DNA of 64,000 nt from Verrucomicrobiota bacterium (GTDB taxonomy: Bacteria > Verrucomicrobiota > Verrucomicrobiia > Limisphaerales > UBA9464): the NCBI GenBank assembly GCA_017309115.1, contig JAFLEF010000025.1:1-64000 (forward strand), given 5' to 3'. Below the pieces are notes generated by a model. That model was not told where the DNA came from and did no database searches. It worked only from the letters and a program-made list of their open reading frames with translations. Shown here in pieces: positions 59,326 through 64,000 of the stretch; the stretch's first letter is position 1; each line of letters begins with the position of its first letter. A program made the position numbers and the translations under genes.

Positions 59326-60044
59326 TCGGCGTCGGGGTTGATGAGCATGTAGCCGGCGCCTCGGTAGGTGCGGATGAAGCGCGGTTGCTTCGGATCGTCC
59401 CCGAGCTTGCGGCGAAGGGCGGAGATGTGGACGTCGATGGAACGGTCGAAGACGTCGTAGTTGCGGTCACGGTTCTCTTCGAGCAGCGCTTCGCGAGTCC
59501 GGACCCGACCCTTGGCACGGGCGAGCGAGAGCAAGAGATCGAACTCCACCGGCGTGAGATCCAGCGGTTGGTCACCGAGAACCGCGGAACGCGTGTCGGG
59601 CACAATGCGCAGTTGGCCCACCACAAACTCCGCCGGGGCGTCGTTCTCCGCTGGGGCGGTCCGACCCGTCCGCCGGGTCACCGCGCGCAGACGGGCCAGA
59701 AGTTCCCGCGTCGAGAACGTCTTGGGCAGATAGTCATCAGCTCCGATTTCCAGACCGACGATCCGGTCCGCCTCGTCCCCGCGGGCGGTCAGCATCAATA
59801 CCGGAACATCCACTTTGGCTCGAATGCGCTTCAGCACTTCGAACCCATCCAGACCGGGAAGCATGAGGTCCAGAATGACGGCCTGCCAGGCTTCGGAAGT
59901 GGCGCGCTCGACGCCTTCCGGTCCGCTGTGGACGGCTTCCACGGCGTAGCCCAGCGGTGTCAGATAGTCGCGAATCAGGCGACAGAGCTTGCGGTCATCG
60001 TCGATGACCAGGATTCGGGTGGCCTGGGAGGGCGCGGCGTTCAT
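59322..60044 (-). CDS. OmpR/PhoB-family response regulator
   Basis: A 240-residue regulator with receiver (Asp15-17 cluster, phospho-acceptor Asp59 in LDLMLPG, Thr86, Lys108) and a winged-helix DNA-binding domain (DLTPVEFDLLLSLARAKGRVRTREALL...FDRSIDVHISALRRKLGDD...IRTYRGAGYML). After Lys108 the sequence is KTF, not the usual KPF. It is paired with the kinase downstream (4-base overlap). Three direct-repeat sites spaced 11 bases apart, as OmpR-family dimers bind, are present upstream of it and of the two exported-protein genes to the right, so these are likely its targets. Confidence 0.93.
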   Translation of the reverse strand: MNAAPSQATRILVIDDDRKLCRLIRDYLTPLGYAVEAVHSGPEGVERATSEAWQAVILDLMLPGLDGFEVLKRIRAKVDVPVLMLTARGDEADRIVGLEIGADDYLPKTFSTRELLARLRAVTRRTGRTAPAENDAPAEFVVGQLRIVPDTRSAVLGDQPLDLTPVEFDLLLSLARAKGRVRTREALLEENRDRNYDVFDRSIDVHISALRRKLGDDPKQPRFIRTYRGAGYMLINPDAE

Positions 60045-60095
60045 ACGAGGCGTTTCCCCGAGAGATTACGCCGTTGGACGAGAAAGTCCGCTCCG

Positions 60096-60113
60096 TTTAC
60101 CTGCGCTTAACAA
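60096..60113. promoter_or_regulatory. Pho-box-like direct repeat, site 1
   Basis: TTTACC-TGCG-CTTAACAA, 52 bases upstream of the response-regulator start and in the gap between the divergent genes. Half-sites TTTACC and TTAACA are 11 bases apart, the spacing of OmpR/PhoB-type tandem binding. It may mediate autoregulation. Confidence 0.6.
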
Positions 60114-60222
60114 AATGACTGCCGGACTCCCTGTATCCGGCGCCGCCGAAGGTGCGGTGAAGTCCCGGTAACACCGGGCCGAATGGCAGGTCTGAAGAAT
60201 CGGAAAAGCGACTTCCGACAGT

Positions 60223-60271
60223 TTTACCCCTGCTTAACAACATTCGTAATCTTCGACACACTTCCTTAAAC
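60223..60271 (+). promoter_or_regulatory. Pho-box-like site 2 and conserved promoter block
   Basis: TTTACC-CCTG-CTTAACAA at 60223-60240, then 24 bases to a CTTAA at 60265, with CTTCGACACACTTC before it. Site 3 has the same layout with the same 24-base spacing, so the two promoters are related. The dioxygenase-like gene starts 25 bases after the block. Confidence 0.65.
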
Positions 60272-60295
60272 GCGCTCGCGTTGACTGATCCCGCC

Positions 60296-61324
60296 ATGAG
60301 CAAAAACCAGTTTGTCCCCCAACCATTTCATCTGCGGGTCGATCGGCGGCGCTTCTTCCGAAGCATGGCCACCGTTTCAGCCGGCTTCACACTTCCGGGC
60401 TTTTTGGCGGAAGCTCTGACGATTTCCCCGACGGTCACTCAGGGACCGTACTATCCGCTTGCTCGGAACATCCCGCTCGACAAGGACAACGACCTCGTCC
60501 AGCTGAACGACAATCTGACGCTGGCCGCCGGAGTGGTGACCTATGTCGGCGGTCGGGTGCTGGACAGTTCGGGAAATCCGGTGAGCGGCGCCCTGGTGGA
60601 GTTGTGGCATGCGGACCGCGAGGGCGATTATCTCTATTCGACGTCGGCAACCCGCAACTCGGCGTGTGATGCGAATTTTGCCGGGTTCGGTCAGTATCTG
60701 ACCGGGCCAGACGGGCGGTACTGGTTCCGGACCATCAAGGCCGGTCTCTATCGCGGTCGGACACGTCACTATCACTGGGGCATCACTCTTCCGGGCGAGA
60801 AGACTCGCACGACCACCCAGACCGGCTGGAACGAAGTGGCGCGCGATCTGAATGGCGCGGTTTGGGAAACGCAGAATTCCAACGACAACGTCTTCAGCAC
60901 CGTTTCCAATGCCGCCCAGCGGAGTTCCATGCTCCTCGATTTTGCTGCGGTGGAGGGAACCACGACCGGTGAAGTGGTGGCCACCTGGGATTACGTTGCG
61001 GGCCGGACCTACACCGAACCGACCTATCCCAACGGTGGCCGTCTGGTGGTGGCCGGAGTGCCGGTGTCTTCCGGTGGCGGACGTTTCCGAATCACGGTGC
61101 CGGCCTACGTCGGCTACAGCTACGAAGTCTACGCCAACCCCACGTTCGCGGATCTCGGCTGGAAGGCACTGCCGTTTGCGCTGACCGAGTCCGGAACGCT
61201 CGACCGCAATATTCACACGGCAGCCAGCGAAGGAAGCTTGGATCTGTACGTCGCCGCCGCGGCCACCAAGGGATTCTTCTACGTCAGCTACCGGGTTCCC
61301 GGCGCCAACACCGGAACCCCCTGA
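60296..61324 (+). CDS. Exported intradiol ring-cleavage dioxygenase-like protein
   Basis: A 342-residue protein with a Tat-like leader (RRRFFRSMATVSAGFTLPGF). The core is the intradiol dioxygenase fold: TQGPYYP, GGRVLDSSGNPVSGALVELWHAD, GPDGRYWFRTIKAGLYRGRTRHYHW. Candidate iron ligands are Tyr112, Tyr152, His158 and His160, matching the Tyr/Tyr/His/His set of protocatechuate 3,4-dioxygenase. The C-terminal ~70 residues (YEVYANPTFADLGWKAL...FFYVSYR) are the verrucomicrobial 'W/FFR' module, not part of the enzyme. Export suggests extracellular oxidation of an aromatic. The ATG at 60296 is used. It has a Pho-box-like promoter. Confidence 0.88.
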   Translation: MSKNQFVPQPFHLRVDRRRFFRSMATVSAGFTLPGFLAEALTISPTVTQGPYYPLARNIPLDKDNDLVQLNDNLTLAAGVVTYVGGRVLDSSGNPVSGALVELWHADREGDYLYSTSATRNSACDANFAGFGQYLTGPDGRYWFRTIKAGLYRGRTRHYHWGITLPGEKTRTTTQTGWNEVARDLNGAVWETQNSNDNVFSTVSNAAQRSSMLLDFAAVEGTTTGEVVATWDYVAGRTYTEPTYPNGGRLVVAGVPVSSGGGRFRITVPAYVGYSYEVYANPTFADLGWKALPFALTESGTLDRNIHTAASEGSLDLYVAAAATKGFFYVSYRVPGANTGTP

Positions 61325-61345
61325 TTCCGCGGAACTCCTCTGGGA

Positions 61346-61396
61346 TTTACCTTTCCTTAACAATTCTCCGGCTTCGGCACACATCGCCTTAATTGC
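61346..61396 (+). promoter_or_regulatory. Pho-box-like site 3 and conserved promoter block
   Basis: TTTACC-TTTC-CTTAACAA at 61346-61363, followed after 24 bases by CTTAA (61388) with CTTCGGCACACATCGC before it. Sites 2 and 3 share this entire layout across about 48 bases, implying common control of the genes on either side. The CotH gene starts 72 bases downstream of the block. Confidence 0.65.
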
Positions 61397-61468
61397 ACTT
61401 GGCTTTCCTGGAACCACGCACTCGGCGGGTCCGCCGGCCGGGAGCCGAAGCACAACGAACGACCTTGT

Positions 61469-63577
61469 ATGAAATCGCGTCCCCCCTCCTTTCCGAACCC
61501 GGGTTGCCCGGGATCCATTCTGATCCTCGCAACTTGGATGGCACTGTCCTCCCTGCAGGCCGCTGAACCGGCAGCGACCCCACCTCCGGGAGGACCCGGT
61601 CCGGGAATGGGGGGTGGGCCCGGGCCTCAGCAGGAACGGGCGATCGTGAAACAGTTCGATCAGGATGCCGACGGTCGTCTGAACGCCACCGAGCGCGCAG
61701 CGGCCCGAAAATTCCTGGCGGAGAATCCCAGTGGCCAGATGCGCCGACCCGGCGGTCCCGGAGGCGGAAGTCGGGAGACCGCGCCCAATCAGCCGGGGCC
61801 GAAGGTGTCACCGTCCGACGTGACTCCTCAGACCGGTAAGGATCTCTACGATCCGTCGGTCTTGCGCACGGTGTTCCTGGATTTCGAGAATGCCGATTGG
61901 GAAAAGGAGCTGCAGGACTTTCACAACACCGACGTCGAGGTTCCCGCGAAGCTGACCGTGGACGGCCAGGTCTACCCAGAGGTTGGTGTGCGCTTCCGGG
62001 GCATGTCGTCCTACAGCATGGTGGGTGAAGGCCAGAAACGTTCGTTCAATGTCTCGGTGGATTTCGCGCACGAGAAGCAGAACGTGGGCGGCTATCGCAC
62101 GCTGAATCTGCTCAACGCCCATGAGGATCCCACGTTCCTGCGCGCCGTGCTCCACAGCGACATCGCCCGGAACTACCTGCCCGCCGCCAAGGCCAACTGG
62201 GTGAAGCTGGTGGTGAACGGCGAGAGTTGGGGCGTCTTCATCAACGAGGAGCAGTTCAACAAGGACTTCCTCAAGGAGTGGTTCGGCACCACCAAGGGCG
62301 CCCGGTGGAAGGTTCCAGGGAGTCCGCAGGGACAGGGTTCACTTGCGTATTTGGGCTCCGATCCCGAACGCTATCGCCGGATCTACGAACTCAAGAGCAA
62401 GGAAGATCCCCAGGCGTGGGCGGGTCTGATCCGGCTGTGTCAGGTCTTGAACGAAACTCCGGCCGATCAACTTCCCGCGGCGCTGGAACCAATCCTGAAT
62501 GTCGATGGTGCGCTCAAGTTCCTCGCCCTGGAGAATGTTCTGATCAACAACGACGGCTATTGGGTGCGCACGAGTGACTATTCACTCTACCAGGACCCGA
62601 AAGGGAAGTTTCACGTCATTCCTCACGATACCAACGAGACCTTTGGCCGGCCAGGCGGGCCGGGCGGGCCGGGTGGACCGGGATTCGGAGGCGGACCGGG
62701 TGGAGGTCCGGGAGGCCGAGGTGGCCGCGGTCCCGGCATGCTGCTCGCCAATCCCCTGATGAAACTGGGGGATCAGGATGGCAATGGAACCCTGAGTCAG
62801 CAGGAATTCCTGACGCTGAGCGAGACGTGGTATCAGCGCATGGACAGTCAGGGCACCGGGAAGGCGAATCTGGAGCAGGTAACGTCCGCGTTGGTGACGC
62901 TGATTCCCCTGCCGGAAGGCGCGCCCGCTGGTGGGCCGGGGCCAGGACCTGGTTTTTCGCCGGCCACTCTGTTGGCGCCGGCACTCTTCGCCCAGGCGGA
63001 TGCGGATCACAATGAGCAGCTCACCGCGGCAGAACTGAAGGCAACCTTTGGCCGCTGGTACACGCAGTGGGGCGGAACGCCGGGTTCGGCGCTGACCGAG
63101 GAGCAGGTGCGCCAGGGAGCGGCCACCCTCCTGCCCGGGCCGGGTGGCCGTCCCGGTGGACCGATGGTGGGGGGTCCCGGAGGTCCGGGAGTCGGCCAGC
63201 GCGGACCGCTCGGCGGGGGAATCCGTGTCGACGGCGTGAAGCTGGATCCGCTGGTGGCCGCCAACGACGCCAACAAACCGCTCCTCTCGAAGTTGCTCGC
63301 GGTTCCGGCCTATCGGGAACGGTATCTCGGCTACGTGCGCGAGATCGCCGAAAAGTGGCTCGACTGGAAAACGCTGGGGCCGATCGCGGAGAAGTATCAG
63401 CAACTGTTGGCGGCGGAAGTGGCCGCCGACACCCGTAAGCTCGACACCACCGAAGCCTTCCAGCGGGGACTGACCCAGGACGCCGGCCGCTCCATTGGCC
63501 TGAAGAATTTCGCCGACCAACGACGGGCTTACCTGTTGTCCCTGCCATCGGTGACCGGCACGGCCCAGAAACCTTGA
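61469..63577 (+). CDS. Exported CotH-kinase family protein with EF-hands
   Basis: A 702-residue secreted protein. After a signal peptide and Gly/Pro-rich runs (GGPGPGMGGGPGP), an EF-hand motif DQDADGRLNATE is at residues 64-75. The CotH domain follows (GKDLYDPSVLRTVFLDFEN, VGVRFRGMSSYSM, RTLNLLNAHEDPTFLRAVLHSD, WGVFINEEQFNKDF, FLALENVLINNDGYWVRTSDY, FHVIPHDTNETFG). CotH proteins are atypical kinases related to Fam20C. Two more EF-hand motifs (DQDGNGTLSQQE and DADHNEQLTAAE) flank long Gly/Pro linkers. Calcium may set its shape or activity. It shares a conserved promoter block with the dioxygenase gene. Confidence 0.87.
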   Translation: MKSRPPSFPNPGCPGSILILATWMALSSLQAAEPAATPPPGGPGPGMGGGPGPQQERAIVKQFDQDADGRLNATERAAARKFLAENPSGQMRRPGGPGGGSRETAPNQPGPKVSPSDVTPQTGKDLYDPSVLRTVFLDFENADWEKELQDFHNTDVEVPAKLTVDGQVYPEVGVRFRGMSSYSMVGEGQKRSFNVSVDFAHEKQNVGGYRTLNLLNAHEDPTFLRAVLHSDIARNYLPAAKANWVKLVVNGESWGVFINEEQFNKDFLKEWFGTTKGARWKVPGSPQGQGSLAYLGSDPERYRRIYELKSKEDPQAWAGLIRLCQVLNETPADQLPAALEPILNVDGALKFLALENVLINNDGYWVRTSDYSLYQDPKGKFHVIPHDTNETFGRPGGPGGPGGPGFGGGPGGGPGGRGGRGPGMLLANPLMKLGDQDGNGTLSQQEFLTLSETWYQRMDSQGTGKANLEQVTSALVTLIPLPEGAPAGGPGPGPGFSPATLLAPALFAQADADHNEQLTAAELKATFGRWYTQWGGTPGSALTEEQVRQGAATLLPGPGGRPGGPMVGGPGGPGVGQRGPLGGGIRVDGVKLDPLVAANDANKPLLSKLLAVPAYRERYLGYVREIAEKWLDWKTLGPIAEKYQQLLAAEVAADTRKLDTTEAFQRGLTQDAGRSIGLKNFADQRRAYLLSLPSVTGTAQKP

Positions 63578-63612
63578 ATCGATTTCCAGCCTACGGTTTT
63601 GAAGTATTAAGT

Positions 63613-63624
63613 TTACAAGTGTAA
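63613..63624 (+). promoter_or_regulatory. BlaI-type operator-like palindrome
   Basis: TTACA-AG-TGTAA at 63613-63624 is a perfect inverted repeat and matches the TACANNTGTA core of BlaI-class operators exactly. It lies 72 bases before the start of the last gene and resembles the site near the BlaI gene at 29841 (TTACACGTGT). It also loosely resembles the TTTAC half of the Pho-box-like sites. Confidence 0.5.
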
Positions 63625-63696
63625 CTAAATGAAAGCCGACCGAGCGACCGAGCGCAGACCGGATCGTTCGTGGTTTTCGAAACTCTCCCTGGTTTT

Positions 63697-64000
63697 ATGA
63701 AACGTTTTTCCCGGGCTTTACGAGCCTGCTGGTTCGGCTTCCTGCTGAGTGCGGGAGCGGCTGATGGTGATTTGGAACTACTCCCGAGCGGCCCTGAGTT
63801 GCAGGTGCGCATTCGAGGCGACGAAGATGAAGACTGGCGCGTCCAGGCTTCCGAGAATCTGGTGGACTGGTCGAATCTTGATTCGTTCGGAGTGCTCGTG
63901 TCGGGCGGGACCAACGCGCCGATCCGCTCGCTCGGTGAACCCACCGGCAGTCATCTCTTCTACCGAACGGTGAAGACGGAAGGCCTGTACGATCCGTCGC
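63697..64000 (+). CDS. Exported protein, probably a second CotH-family member (3' end outside window)
   Basis: The first ~100 codons of a gene that runs off the window. It has a signal peptide (MKRFSRALRACWFGFLLSAGA) and then the 'W/FYR' module (RVQASENLVDWSNLD...SHLFYRTV). The last readable residues, KTEGLYDPS, match the segment GKDLYDPS that opens the CotH domain of the preceding gene, so a CotH domain probably follows. The ATG at 63697 is the only start giving a signal peptide. A BlaI-like palindrome lies upstream. Confidence 0.65.
   Translation, partial: MKRFSRALRACWFGFLLSAGAADGDLELLPSGPELQVRIRGDEDEDWRVQASENLVDWSNLDSFGVLVSGGTNAPIRSLGEPTGSHLFYRTVKTEGLYDPS

Noticed and set aside
63749-63973. 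Alternative frame near the right edge
   Set aside because: The frame from 63697 has a signal peptide and the W/FYR module and matches the CotH gene opening.

Overview
The window is about 64 kb of GC-rich, densely coding bacterial chromosome. The gene content points to the phylum Verrucomicrobiota: a PVC-type membrane dehydrogenase/cytochrome fusion, a delta-60 repeat protein ending in the 'W...FFR' motif typical of exported verrucomicrobial proteins, a Ser/Thr kinase fused to TPRs, intradiol-dioxygenase-like and CotH/EF-hand secreted proteins, and many other exported proteins. No rRNA, plasmid or prophage genes, insertion-sequence transposase or CRISPR array was seen. The phylum assignment is inferred from families; a marker-gene tree would be needed to fix it.

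Layout. 1-13.4 kb: end of an unknown gene, a DUF885 peptidase-like protein, an SGNH hydrolase, tRNA-Gly(CCC), a giant delta-60 protein, a small hypothetical and a kinase-TPR protein. 13.8-24.9 kb: a dimethylformamidase-beta-like protein coupled to a PVC cytochrome/dehydrogenase, a TrhO-RluA tRNA/rRNA-modification fusion, a large exported protein and a DapA-family aldolase. 25.5-36.1 kb: a coupled membrane/exported pair, a BlaI-M56 regulator/peptidase pair, an NDUFA9-like reductase with a small coupled ORF, EboE, a protein made of five 24-residue repeats, DUF2306 and an alpha/beta hydrolase. 36.3-43.4 kb: CopA copper ATPase, a carbohydrate-binding protein, a TIM-barrel isomerase, a glutamine synthetase homologue, a nuclease/transposase remnant, tRNA-Gln(TTG) and a small membrane protein. 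43.6-53.8 kb: an OYE/DapA-like operon, a Phd-PIN toxin-antitoxin pair, a GntR-ABC operon, an ABM monooxygenase, a LarA-like protein and two paralogous unknowns. 54.6-64 kb: a minus-strand run (amidase, Era, ClpX-like, histidine kinase, response regulator) divergent from an intradiol-dioxygenase-like protein, a CotH/EF-hand protein and the start of a second CotH-like gene.

The most distinctive feature lies between the genes. Most large intergenic gaps carry mosaics of the same short modules: heptamer arrays (CTGAGAG/TTGAGAG and GGTAAGC), hairpins with covarying stems, and paired inverted arms. The heptamer arrays often lie in inverted orientation at the two ends, like terminal repeats. In several genes the repeat supplies the stop codon or the last residues. 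These islands look like an undescribed family of non-coding, possibly mobile or RNA-structured elements; they also create spurious reading frames and falsely extended gene starts.

The second notable system is at the right end. An OmpR-family two-component pair sits beside three copies of an 11-bp-spaced direct repeat (TTTACC-N4-CTTAACAA) that resembles known Pho boxes. Two copies are in near-identical promoters of the dioxygenase-like gene and the CotH gene. A BlaI-type operator half-site pattern occurs before blaI and again before the last, partial gene.
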